DNA of 64,000 nucleotides, taken from NCBI RefSeq assembly GCF_017312725.1, contig NZ_BOPO01000124.1, positions 1 through 64,000 of the forward strand, read 5' to 3'. Below the pieces are notes generated by a model. That model worked only from the letters and a program-made list of their open reading frames with translations, searched no databases and was not told the DNA's origin. Positions 14,166 through 22,420 of the stretch are shown piece after piece. The stretch is from Actinocatenispora comari. Lineage in GTDB: Bacteria; Actinomycetota; Actinomycetes; Mycobacteriales; Micromonosporaceae. A program made the translations under genes and the position numbers. Each line of letters opens with the position of its first letter. The first letter of the stretch is position 1.

Positions 14166-15227
14166 ATGAGCGACGCCGCGTCCGAGCCGAAGGACGACGG
14201 CCCACCCGGCGCCGGCGATCGGGACGCCGGCGCCGCCGAGCCGGCGGCCGCCGCCGGGCCGGAGGCCAGGTCCGCCGAGCCGGACGGCCAGGTGCCGGCC
14301 GGTGCCGCGGAGCCGGAGGACGACATCCCGGCCGATGCCGCCGAACCCGACGACGACGTGCCCGCGGCCGACGAGCCGGCGGCCGACGGTGCGCGGCTGG
14401 CGCCGGGCTGGCACGTCGCGTCGGCATCGTTGCTGGTCGTGATCCTGATACTGGCGGGGATCCTGGTCGTGCGGCACACCGGCACCGGCACCGAACCGGT
14501 CGCCGCGGCATCGCCCTCGGCGTCCTCGCGTACCAAGGGGACGGTGTCGACCGGGCGGGCGGCGCCGGATCACGGCACGCTGAGCATCGCCGAGTCGGGC
14601 TTCCGGAACATCACCACGCCGGCCGGCGACCCCGCGGTGAGCTGGGGCGTCGTCCTGTCCAACAGCAGCCACAGCGCGGTCGCCGCCGTCCTGCTGAAGA
14701 TCACCTACCGCGACCACGACGGGGCGACCATCGCCGTGCGGGACTTCTCCCGCAGGGCGAAGGCGGCGGAGATCCTGCCCGGCAGCCGGGCCGGTGTCGG
14801 CGGCGTCGGGTACCTGCCGAGCAAGGCGCCGGCGACCGTCCAGGTCAGCGTGGACAGCGTGCTGTGGACGGTGACGTCGAAGCGGCAGTCGTTGCGGGCG
14901 AGCAACCTCACCACCGACTGGCGGGACCAGGGCCAGCAGGCCCGACACTGGAAGCATCCGACCGCCGAGGCCAACCGGCGCGGCAACCTGTACCTGACGT
15001 TCCGGGTGGAGTCCACCTTTCCGAGCCTGCTGTCCTACCCCGCCTACACCGCGGTCTACCGGGACGAGCACGGTCGGATCGTCGGCGGCGCCCCGCTCGA
15101 CTCGTTCGGAACCGACGTCCTGGTCCCGGCCGGCTGGTCCGAGCAGACCGTCCGGGTGTGGTACCCGCCGCCGGCGGGCGCCGTCGACGCGAAGACCGAG
15201 GTCTACCTGTACTCCCGGCGGGACTGA
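14166..15227 (+). CDS. Single-pass membrane protein with extracytoplasmic beta domain (paralog 1 of 22421-23320)
   Basis: A 353-residue protein: an acidic Ala/Pro-rich N terminus (1-75), a transmembrane helix (VASASLLVVILILAGILVV, about 83-101), a Ser-rich linker, then an exported domain. The domain opens with HGTLSIAESGFRNI, SWGVVLSNSSHSAVAAVLLK and ITYRDHDGATIAV, a pattern like FxLYD-type beta-sandwich repeats ('W-G-vv-N-s-s..A..v.v.v.Y.D..G'). A second similar unit spans NLYLTFRVESTFP to GRIVGG. Start ATG with GGGGAG 6 nt upstream. It is divergently paired with 12687-14027, and the same pairing recurs at 20725-23320, suggesting the two products act together in the envelope. Function unknown. 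Confidence 0.85.
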   Translation: MSDAASEPKDDGPPGAGDRDAGAAEPAAAAGPEARSAEPDGQVPAGAAEPEDDIPADAAEPDDDVPAADEPAADGARLAPGWHVASASLLVVILILAGILVVRHTGTGTEPVAAASPSASSRTKGTVSTGRAAPDHGTLSIAESGFRNITTPAGDPAVSWGVVLSNSSHSAVAAVLLKITYRDHDGATIAVRDFSRRAKAAEILPGSRAGVGGVGYLPSKAPATVQVSVDSVLWTVTSKRQSLRASNLTTDWRDQGQQARHWKHPTAEANRRGNLYLTFRVESTFPSLLSYPAYTAVYRDEHGRIVGGAPLDSFGTDVLVPAGWSEQTVRVWYPPPAGAVDAKTEVYLYSRRD

Positions 15228-15321
15228 CTGGCCGTCGTCCGGCGACCGGTCCAGCTGACCGGCCGCGGCCGGCCGATCAGGCGGTACGCGCGGTCCGGCC
15301 GATCGGTGCCGGTCGGCTGCG

Positions 15322-15327
15322 TACCCT
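15322..15327 (+). promoter_or_regulatory. -10 (TACCCT) of the leaderless LysR gene
   Basis: TACCCT ends 6 nt before the ATG at 15334 with no ribosome-binding site between. Confidence 0.5.
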
Positions 15328-15333
15328 CGCGGC

Positions 15334-16245
15334 ATGGACGTGGTCTGGCTGGAGAGCCTGGTGGCGCTGGGTGAGCACGGCAGCTTCACCCGAGCGGCCG
15401 AGTCGCTGCACATCAGCCAGCCGGCGTTCAGCCGGCGGATCCGCGCGCTGGAGCAGTGGGCCGGCACCGACCTGGTCGACCGGACCAGCCTGCCGATCAC
15501 GCTGACCCCGAGCGGCCGGGTGCTGCGGGCCCGCGCCGCCGACGTGGTGGCGGGGCTGTCCGCGCTGCACGACGAGATGCGCGGCCGGCAGACGATGCCG
15601 GCGCACCCGGTCCGGCTGGCGGTCAGCCACAGCCTCGCCACGCACTACTTCGCCGGGTGGTGGCGGTCGATCACCGCGGACGCGCCGCAGCTGACCTGCC
15701 TGCTGCTCGCGGCGAACACGCTGGAGGCGTACGACACGCTGGTGCACGGCGGCTGCGACCTGCTGCTCGCCTACGTCGACCCGCTGCACCCGCTGGAACT
15801 GGGCGACAGCGACCTGGAGTCGGTACTGGTCGCGCGGGACCGGCTCGCGCCGTACGCCCGGCCCGACACGTACCGGCTGCCCGACCCGCGGCGGTCGCCG
15901 GACGACGGCCCGGAGGTGCCGTACGTCAGCCACGGCGCCGGCTCGTTCCTCGGCCGGGTCACCGACCGGACGCTGGCCGGTCGGCGGCCCCGGCTGCGCC
16001 CGGTCGCGCAGAGCGACCTCACCTCGGTACTGGCGGCGCTGGTCGCCGCCGGCCTCGGGGTCGGCTGGCTGCCCGGCCTGCTCACCGCCGAGCAGGTGGC
16101 GGCCGGACGGATGACGCCGGTCGGCGACGGGCAGTGGACCGCCGGGCTGGAGATCCGGCTCAGCCGCAACCGGCGGCAGCGGGCCAGCAGTCACGCCGCC
16201 GAGGTCTGGGAGCGGGCCACCGTGGACCGGGACCCGACCGGCTGA
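15334..16245 (+). CDS. LysR-family transcriptional regulator
   Basis: A 303-residue LTTR. Residues 1-60 form the winged helix-turn-helix (WLESLVALGEHGSFTRAAES, then HISQPAFSRRIRALEQWAG), followed by a linker helix and an effector domain starting near residue 90 (VRLAVSHSLATHYFAGWW). It is convergent with the PLP enzyme gene (stops 16 nt apart) and lies one gene from the M20/symporter operon, so it probably controls that catabolic cassette. The ligand is unknown. Leaderless ATG start. Confidence 0.93.
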   Translation: MDVVWLESLVALGEHGSFTRAAESLHISQPAFSRRIRALEQWAGTDLVDRTSLPITLTPSGRVLRARAADVVAGLSALHDEMRGRQTMPAHPVRLAVSHSLATHYFAGWWRSITADAPQLTCLLLAANTLEAYDTLVHGGCDLLLAYVDPLHPLELGDSDLESVLVARDRLAPYARPDTYRLPDPRRSPDDGPEVPYVSHGAGSFLGRVTDRTLAGRRPRLRPVAQSDLTSVLAALVAAGLGVGWLPGLLTAEQVAAGRMTPVGDGQWTAGLEIRLSRNRRQRASSHAAEVWERATVDRDPTG

Positions 16246-16261
16246 CCCGGGCCGACGTCGG

Positions 16262-17266
16262 CTACTCCGGGGCGAACGTGCTGCGGTAGCCGAACAGGCC
16301 GACGCTGCCGCCGGTGTGCACGAACACCACGTGCTCGTCGGCGGCGAACCGCCCGGCCTCGATCGCCCCCAGCAGCCCGGCGAACCCCTTGCCCGAGTAG
16401 ACCGGGTCGAGCAGGATGCCCTCGGTCTCGGCGAGCAGCCGGACCGCGGCGACCATCTCGTCGGTCGGTACCCCGTAGCCGGGTCCGGTCCAGCGGTCGT
16501 CCACCTGCACGTCGTCCAGGCCCACCGCGCCGGGCGCGCCGATCAGCTCGGCGGTGCGTACGGCGAGGTCGTGCACCAGCGGCCGCTGCACCGCCTCCGG
16601 CTGCCGGACGCTGACCCCGAGCACCTGGATGCCGCTGCGCATCGCGAGCAGCCCGGCGAGCAGCCCGGCCTGGGTGCCCGCACTGCCGGTCGCGTGCACC
16701 ACCCAGTCGATCGGTACGTCGGAGGTCGCGAGCTCCTGCGCGCAGCCCACGTACCCGAGCGCGCCGACCGGGTTCGACCCGCCGCCGGGAATCACGTACG
16801 GCCGCTTCCCCTGGGCGCGCAGGTCGTCGGCGAGCGACTCCATCGCCTTCGCCATGTCCGTACCGGCCGGCAGCCGGTCGGCGATCCGGGCGCCGAGGAT
16901 CGTGTCCAGCAGCACGTTGCCGGACGCCTCGTAGTCGTCGTCGCGGACCTGCCGGCGTTCCAGCAGCAGCGCGCAGCCGAGGCCGGCGCGGGCCGCCGCG
17001 GCAGCGGTCTGCCGGGCGTGGTTGGACTGCGTCGCGCCCTGCGTGATCAGCGTGTCGGCGCCCTGCGCCAGCGCGTCCGCGAGCAGGTACTCCAGCTTGC
17101 GGGTCTTGTTGCCGCCGGTTGCGAGCCCGGTGCAGTCGTCCCGCTTGATCCACAGGTGCGGCACCGTCGAACCCTTGGCGCGCAACACCTCCGTCAACCG
17201 GGGCATCGGCTCCAGCGGCGTGGGCAGGTGCCCCAGCCGGTACCGGGGGAATCGAGCGAGCTGCAT
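16262..17266 (-). CDS. D-cysteine desulfhydrase / ACC deaminase family PLP enzyme
   Basis: A 334-residue fold-type II PLP enzyme. The PLP lysine is in GGNKTRKLEYLL (about residues 51-62); TQGATQSNHARQTAAAAARAG (part) is the diagnostic segment of D-cysteine desulfhydrases and the related ACC deaminases, and HATGSAGTQAGLLAG binds the phosphate. The likely reaction is D-cysteine to pyruvate, sulfide and ammonia, or deamination of another D-amino acid or ACC; the sequence alone does not separate these. ATG start with GGGAGG upstream. It is divergent from the M20 amidohydrolase gene across 289 bp, suggesting shared control by the adjacent LysR protein. Confidence 0.88.
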   Translation of the reverse strand: MQLARFPRYRLGHLPTPLEPMPRLTEVLRAKGSTVPHLWIKRDDCTGLATGGNKTRKLEYLLADALAQGADTLITQGATQSNHARQTAAAAARAGLGCALLLERRQVRDDDYEASGNVLLDTILGARIADRLPAGTDMAKAMESLADDLRAQGKRPYVIPGGGSNPVGALGYVGCAQELATSDVPIDWVVHATGSAGTQAGLLAGLLAMRSGIQVLGVSVRQPEAVQRPLVHDLAVRTAELIGAPGAVGLDDVQVDDRWTGPGYGVPTDEMVAAVRLLAETEGILLDPVYSGKGFAGLLGAIEAGRFAADEHVVFVHTGGSVGLFGYRSTFAPE

Positions 17267-17395
17267 CCGTGGCCTCCCATCGGCGAACCGGGGCCGGTAG
17301 CGGGCCCCCGGGCGAGTACAGCAGAACCGGTACCGGGCGGTCCAATGCCGGATTTCGAGGGCCCATGCGGATCGTGCATGCCAGCGGCGGATCCG

Positions 17396-17424
17396 TTGAC
17401 GGCCCCTCCGGTGCCCAGCAGAAT
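17396..17424 (+). promoter_or_regulatory. Putative promoter of the M20/DUF3311/symporter genes
   Basis: TTGACG at 17396-17401 and CAGAAT at 17419-17424 have 17-nt spacing, giving a leader of about 125 nt. The rest of the 17267-17555 spacer shows nothing else convincing. Confidence 0.4.
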
Positions 17425-17555
17425 CCCGGCAATGCGGCCCGCGTCACCACGCGAACGGCCACAGCCCGACCGCTCGGTACGGCCGCACCAGGCCGGGTCC
17501 GACCGGCGTCCCCGCACGCGGCCCGTTGCGTTCCGCCCTGGGAAAGGACACCAGC

Positions 17556-18839
17556 ATGACCGAACCGGCACCCACCGGCCCGCCCGCGGACGTAGTCGCG
17601 CTGCGCCGGGACCTGCACCGGCACCCGGAGGTCGGCTTCACCGAGTTCCGTACCGCGAGCCGGGCCGCCGGCCGGCTGGCCGATCTCGGCTGGCAGGTGG
17701 CGGCCGGCGCGCCCGTACTGGACGCCGACGCGCGGCTCGGCGTGCCCGACGACGCGGAGCTGGCCGAGGCGTACCAGCGGGCGGCCGACAGCGGCGCCGA
17801 TCCCCGGTACCTGCCGGCGCTGCGCGGCGGGCTGACCGGCGTGGTGGCCCGGCTGCGCGGCTCCCGGCCGGGGCCGGTGCTCGCGTTCCGGGCCGACCTG
17901 GACGCGTTGCCGCTCGACGAGTCCGATGCCGACGAGCATGCGCCGAGCCGGCTCGGGTTCCGGTCCGGGTGGGCCGGACGGATGCACGCCTGCGGGCACG
18001 ACGGGCACGTCGCCGTGGCCCTGGCGCTCGCCGACCGGCTCATCGACCGCGACTTCCCCGGCGAGGTACGGCTGATCCTGCAGCCGGCCGAGGAGGGCGG
18101 GCGTGGTGGCGCCGCGATGGTCGCCGCCGGCGTCGTCGACGACGTGGATGTGTTCGTGGCACCGCACCTGGGCATGGGCCTGCCGACCGGCACCATCTGT
18201 ACCGACGTGGCGGGACTGCTGGCCAACTCCAAGCTGCGCGCGGTGTTCCGCGGCGCCGCCGCGCACGCCTCGATGGCGCCCGAACACGGCCGGCACGCGC
18301 TGCTCGGTGCCGCCGCGGCAACCCTTGCGGTGCACACGATGCCGTCGTTCTCCGGACACCAGACGCGGGTCAACGTCGGCGCGCTGCACGGCGGTACGGT
18401 CAGCAACATCGTGCCGGACCGGGCCGAGCTGCGGCTGGAGACCCGGGCCGACGACGGCGACGTCAACGCCGAACTGGAACGCCGCGTGCGCCGGATGCTC
18501 GCCGGCGCGGCCGGCACGTACGGGCTGGACGTGGACGTCGAGCTGATCGGCGCGGTGACCACCGCCGGCAACGATCCCGCCGTCACCGCCGCGCTGGGCG
18601 CCGCGGCGGACCGGATCGGCGTCACCGTCGGCGCACCCGGCGCCGGCATCGGCAGCGACGACGCCACCGCGTTCATGCGCCGGGTACAGGATCGCGGCGG
18701 CGTCGCCGGCTACTTCGGCATCGGCGCGAGCAGCCCGGCACCGCACCACTCCGGCACCTTCGACCTCGACGAGGCAGCGCTGCCGCTCGCCGTCGACCTG
18801 CTGGAGTCCCTGGTACGCAACCAGACCGTGCCCGAGTGA
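17556..18839 (+). CDS. M20 family amidohydrolase/peptidase
   Basis: A 427-residue metallohydrolase of the aminoacylase/AbgB/IAA-amino-acid hydrolase type. The N terminus LRRDLHRHPEVGFTEFRT is diagnostic; metal ligands are visible in MHACGHDGH (about 137-145), in PAEEGGRGG and in the closing H of APHHSGTF. A dimerisation domain lies between residues about 205 and 320. It should release an amino acid from an N-acyl conjugate. ATG at 17556 is preferred because GGAAAGGA lies 8 nt upstream; an in-frame start 30 nt earlier is less likely. A short stem follows the gene, then the symporter pair. Confidence 0.9.
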   Translation: MTEPAPTGPPADVVALRRDLHRHPEVGFTEFRTASRAAGRLADLGWQVAAGAPVLDADARLGVPDDAELAEAYQRAADSGADPRYLPALRGGLTGVVARLRGSRPGPVLAFRADLDALPLDESDADEHAPSRLGFRSGWAGRMHACGHDGHVAVALALADRLIDRDFPGEVRLILQPAEEGGRGGAAMVAAGVVDDVDVFVAPHLGMGLPTGTICTDVAGLLANSKLRAVFRGAAAHASMAPEHGRHALLGAAAATLAVHTMPSFSGHQTRVNVGALHGGTVSNIVPDRAELRLETRADDGDVNAELERRVRRMLAGAAGTYGLDVDVELIGAVTTAGNDPAVTAALGAAADRIGVTVGAPGAGIGSDDATAFMRRVQDRGGVAGYFGIGASSPAPHHSGTFDLDEAALPLAVDLLESLVRNQTVPE

Positions 18840-18852
18840 GGCACGGCGACCC

Positions 18853-18871
18853 GCCGGGCGCACCGCCCGGC
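18853..18871 (+). terminator. Short hairpin after the M20 gene
   Basis: GCCGGGCG pairs with CGCCCGGC around a CAC loop, 14 nt after the stop. It may partially terminate or separate the M20 gene from the transport genes. Confidence 0.4.
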
Positions 18872-18961
18872 AGCTCCCGCGTCGGCTGAGCCACCCGCGC
18901 ACCGTGCCCGCCGGGCAACGGTTCCGGCGGCCGACGCCCCCGGATGGAGGTGGAGACCAGC

Positions 18962-19198
18962 ATGTCCGGACCGACCAGACGACGCCATCGACTGCTCCTC
19001 GTGATCCCCTACCTGTGGACGGTGGCGGCGGTACCGGCCGTCAACCTGGTCCACGCGAGCCCGCTCGACGTGCCGCTGCTGCTGTGGTGGGCGCTGATCG
19101 GCGTGCTCGTGACGGCCGGCAGCATCGCCGTGGTGTGGCGGCTCGACAACGCCCTCGACGCCCCGGCAGCCGACGAACCGACGGCGGTGCAACGATGA
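18962..19198 (+). CDS. DUF3311-like small membrane protein
   Basis: A 78-residue protein with two transmembrane helices (LLLVIPYLWTVAAVPAVNLV and LLLWWALIGVLVTAGSIAVVW, the latter in part). Small proteins of this type are regularly encoded directly before SSS-family symporters and may be accessory subunits. The ATG is preceded by GGAGG and GGAG; an upstream ATG at 18944 overlaps that SD. The stop overlaps the symporter ATG (ATGA). Confidence 0.8.
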   Translation: MSGPTRRRHRLLLVIPYLWTVAAVPAVNLVHASPLDVPLLLWWALIGVLVTAGSIAVVWRLDNALDAPAADEPTAVQR

Positions 19199-20682
19199 CC
19201 GTCGCCCTCGGTATCGCGCTGTTCATCGTCGCCGTCACCACCGGCGGCACCACCTACCTGGCCCGCCGGCGCCGCAAGGTCACCATGAGCGAGTGGGCGG
19301 TCGGCGGCCGCAGCTTCGGCGGCATCCTGCTGTGGTTCCTGTCCGCCGGCGAGATCTACACGACGTTCGCGTTCCTCGGCGCCGCCGGCTGGGCCTACGC
19401 GTACGGCGCGCCCGGGTTCTACATCCTCGCCAACGCGCCGCTCGGCTACGTGCTCGGGTACTGGCTGCTGCCGAAGATCTGGCGGGCCGGGCACGACCAC
19501 AACGTGATGTCGCAGGCGGACTACATCCGGGCCCGGTTCGGCCGGCGCTGGCTCGCCGGGCTCATCGCGTTGATCGGCGTCCTCGCGCTCATCCCGTACG
19601 TGCAGGTGCAGCTGACCGGGCTGTCGACCATCCTGACCGTGATGTTCCACGGTTCGGTCGGCAAGCCGCTCGCCGTACTGGTGGGTGCGTTGCTGCTGCT
19701 GACCTTCACGTTCACCGCCGGGCTGCGCTCCTCGGCGTTCGCCTCGATGGTCAAGGACGTGTTCGTGGTCGGCGTCGTGGTCGCCGTGTTCGTCACCATC
19801 GGCACGCTCACCGGACTCGGCGGCATCGGCGGCATCTTCCGGCACATGGCCGAGCAGCACCCGAACTACACCAACCTGCCGGGGATGCAGTCCGGTACGC
19901 ACTACAGCCCCTGGTGGTTCTGCTCGTCGATCCTGATGACGAACATCGGCTACTGGATGTGGCCGCACTCGTTCCAGGCCAACCTGTCCGCGAAGAGCGA
20001 CCGGGCGATCCGGCGCAACGCCGTGCTGCAACCGATCTACACCCTGTCGTACTTCTTCATCTTCGTGATCGGGTTCGCCGCGCTGCTGACCCTGCCGCAC
20101 CTGACCGACTCCAACACCGCGCTGGTGTCGGTGATCTACCGGTACTTCCCGCAGTGGTTCATCGGGATCGCCGCCGGGACCGGCATTCTCGTCGCGCTCG
20201 TGCCGTCCACGGTGATGCTGCTGACCCTCGGCACCACGGTGGCGCGCAACATCTACCGGCCGACCGCCGACCTGTCCGACCGGCACCGGCTGCTCGTCGG
20301 CCGGCTCGCCACCGTGGTCGGCGTCGCGATCGCCGCGTACCTGACGCTCGGTTCCAGCTCGACCATCGTGAGCCTGCTGCTCGTCGCGTACAGCGGGATC
20401 GCGCAGATCGGGCCGGCCGTCGTCCTGTCGCTGATCTGGCGCCGCACCACCGCGTACGGCGTCGCCGCTGGCTCGCTCGTCGGCATCGCGCTGGTCGGCA
20501 TCCCGCAGGTGTCGACCTGGTGGTCGGGCATCTCGTCGATCGAGGTAGGGCTGTTCGCCGTGGCGGTCAACACGGTGGTCCTGGTCGCCGTCAGCCTCTG
20601 CACCCGCGCGCCGGAGCAGGCGAACATCGCGGTCGGGATCCCGGACAGCACGCTGCCGCGCACCGTACCGGCGCCGGCCTGA
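19195..20682 (+). CDS. Sodium:solute symporter (SSS family)
   Basis: A 495-residue integral membrane protein with about 13 predicted helices and the LeuT-fold SSS pattern: VGGRSFGGILLWFLSAGEIYT near the N terminus (part), GYVLGYWLLPKIWR, and SQADYIRARFGRRW. Na+-coupled uptake of an organic acid or amino acid is expected. With the DUF3311 partner, M20 hydrolase, PLP enzyme and LysR regulator it forms a likely uptake-and-breakdown cassette for an N-acyl amino acid or D-amino acid derivative. A hairpin terminator separates it from the convergent membrane gene. Confidence 0.92.
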   Translation: MTVALGIALFIVAVTTGGTTYLARRRRKVTMSEWAVGGRSFGGILLWFLSAGEIYTTFAFLGAAGWAYAYGAPGFYILANAPLGYVLGYWLLPKIWRAGHDHNVMSQADYIRARFGRRWLAGLIALIGVLALIPYVQVQLTGLSTILTVMFHGSVGKPLAVLVGALLLLTFTFTAGLRSSAFASMVKDVFVVGVVVAVFVTIGTLTGLGGIGGIFRHMAEQHPNYTNLPGMQSGTHYSPWWFCSSILMTNIGYWMWPHSFQANLSAKSDRAIRRNAVLQPIYTLSYFFIFVIGFAALLTLPHLTDSNTALVSVIYRYFPQWFIGIAAGTGILVALVPSTVMLLTLGTTVARNIYRPTADLSDRHRLLVGRLATVVGVAIAAYLTLGSSSTIVSLLLVAYSGIAQIGPAVVLSLIWRRTTAYGVAAGSLVGIALVGIPQVSTWWSGISSIEVGLFAVAVNTVVLVAVSLCTRAPEQANIAVGIPDSTLPRTVPAPA

Positions 20683-20691
20683 CGGAGACCG

Positions 20692-20721
20692 CCGTGTCCC
20701 GGCGACGCTGCCGGGGCACGG
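20692..20721. terminator. Hairpin between convergent genes
   Basis: CCGTGTCCCGGC pairs with GCCGGGGCACGG (12 bp with one T-G wobble, 6-nt loop), 9 nt after the symporter stop and 3 nt from the end of the convergent gene, so it can serve both. Confidence 0.65.
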
Positions 20722-20724
20722 CGA

Positions 20725-22302
20725 TCAGCAGGTCTGCCAGCGGATCGGGGAACGGTCGACGCGGTCCGCGCCGTACCGGCCGCCCTCCGGGTAGACGCGG
20801 AACCCGCCGGAGTCGGTGACGTCGACCCGCAGCACGCCGTCCGGGGTCGGGCAGGACATCGACGTGGTGGCATGGAAACCGGTGTCCTCGTCGGTACCGG
20901 TGACGGTCAGCTTCAGCGTCCCGGGCCGCCGGTCGACCACCTGGAACTCGTTGCCGACCGGCTCGATCGTGACCTCCGGGTGGCGCTGCAGCTTCCATCG
21001 GGTGGACTTGATCTCGCGCCCGTAGAAGATCCGATCGGGCCGGCCCGGCTCCGGTACCGACTCGGCGCCGAACGGGCAGCCGGGCGTCACCAGCTTGGCC
21101 CGCCGCACGCAGTCGTCCAGGTAGTCGTACACCGCCTGCTGCGCCTTCCGCTGCGCCGAGCCGGTCAGGCGCATCCGGGGGAGGGTCAGGGCGTTCGGCC
21201 CGGCGGCCGACGCGTCGTCGTCCTGCCGCACGGCGTACTGCCCGGGCATCAACGGGTACGCCCTCGTCGAGTGGGTGACCGCCGGCGCCGACGAGAAGAA
21301 CCGGTACACGCCGGGGAACAGCACGTACCGTGCGCCGTAGGTGGTGTTCTCGCCCGGGCGCGGCAGCTTCTCGCGGTGGCCGTTGATCGCGACGTAGCTC
21401 ACCGGGAACGTGCCGAACGTCAGGTACACGTACGGATCCCGCAACCGCCAGGCGCCGTCGCCGCTCTCCCGGACCAAGTCGAACCGGTGGGTGACCGAAG
21501 GACCGCCCGGCACCGCGATCGTCGCGTCCACCTCCGCGGAGTACGAGCGCTCGTCGGCGTCGTCGTCCGACCGTACCGAGGTGACGCGCCAGCGTTGCCG
21601 CAGCACGTCGGACCGCAGGAACGACGGACTCGACATGCGCGTGTCCGGCCGGTCGTCCACCAGCCGCTGCGCTGCCGCCACGTCACCGCGCTGGACCGCC
21701 GTCAGGAACGCGCGTACCTGCCGCTCGGCGTCGGTCGGCTGCCGCGGCCACACCAGCAGCGTCGTCAGCAGCACGATCACCGCCCCCGCCACCGCGTACC
21801 ACGCGATCCGTCCCCACCGGGAACGCCGACGCACCGCCCCGGCCGGGACCGGCCCCGCGTTCGCCTGTTCGACGACGCGCACGGCCGATCGAACGTCCAG
21901 CGCACCCTCGACGGGCCCCGCCTCGTCCCCTGCGACGTCCGGGGCGCCGTCGGCGGGCGCCGCCTCGCCACCTCGGACGTGCGGGGCGACCTCGACGGAC
22001 GCCGCCTCGTCACCCGCCGCGGACTCCGGAGCCGCGCCGGACGGGCCCCGCTGCCCCTCCGCATCCACGCCGGGTGGCTCCGCCGGGCCCTTCGCATCCA
22101 CGGGCGACGGGGCCCCCGGACGCTCGGCGTCCACACCCGCCGAACGCCCCGGATCGGTACCTGCCGGATCCGCCGGACGCGCCGGATCGGTACCCGCCGG
22201 ATCCGCCGGACGCGCCGGATCGGTGCGCGGCGGATCGGCTGGGGGCGCCGGATCGGTGCGCGGCGGATCCGCCGGACGCTGCGGGTCCGCTGCGCTGTCC
22301 AT
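20725..22302 (-). CDS. Single-pass membrane protein with Pro/Asp-rich N terminus (paralog 2 of 12687-14027)
   Basis: A 525-residue paralog of the 446-residue protein. Shared landmarks are the membrane helix (IAWYAVAGAVIVLLTTLLVW), ERQVRAFLTAVQRGDVAAAQ, WRLRDPYVYLTFGTFPVSYV, YPLMPGQY, LVTPGCPFGAESVPEPG and the ending WQTC. The N terminus differs: about 160 residues of TDPARPADPAG-type repeats replace the acidic EPEDDVP repeats, so this segment evolves quickly while the exported domain is kept. ATG start with GGAGGT upstream. Divergent from its partner at 22421 across 118 bp. Unknown function; paralogous duplication is clear from sequence. Confidence 0.85.
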   Translation of the reverse strand: MDSAADPQRPADPPRTDPAPPADPPRTDPARPADPAGTDPARPADPAGTDPGRSAGVDAERPGAPSPVDAKGPAEPPGVDAEGQRGPSGAAPESAAGDEAASVEVAPHVRGGEAAPADGAPDVAGDEAGPVEGALDVRSAVRVVEQANAGPVPAGAVRRRSRWGRIAWYAVAGAVIVLLTTLLVWPRQPTDAERQVRAFLTAVQRGDVAAAQRLVDDRPDTRMSSPSFLRSDVLRQRWRVTSVRSDDDADERSYSAEVDATIAVPGGPSVTHRFDLVRESGDGAWRLRDPYVYLTFGTFPVSYVAINGHREKLPRPGENTTYGARYVLFPGVYRFFSSAPAVTHSTRAYPLMPGQYAVRQDDDASAAGPNALTLPRMRLTGSAQRKAQQAVYDYLDDCVRRAKLVTPGCPFGAESVPEPGRPDRIFYGREIKSTRWKLQRHPEVTIEPVGNEFQVVDRRPGTLKLTVTGTDEDTGFHATTSMSCPTPDGVLRVDVTDSGGFRVYPEGGRYGADRVDRSPIRWQTC

Positions 22303-22420
22303 GGCTCGCTACCTCCGGGTGGGGCTCGACGTGCCGGAGATCGTACGAGGTCGCGTCAACGCCGGGGCGGGTTGCGCGGCCTCGTTAACCTGCCCGGATA
22401 CCGCGAGTCGAGGAGTGGGG

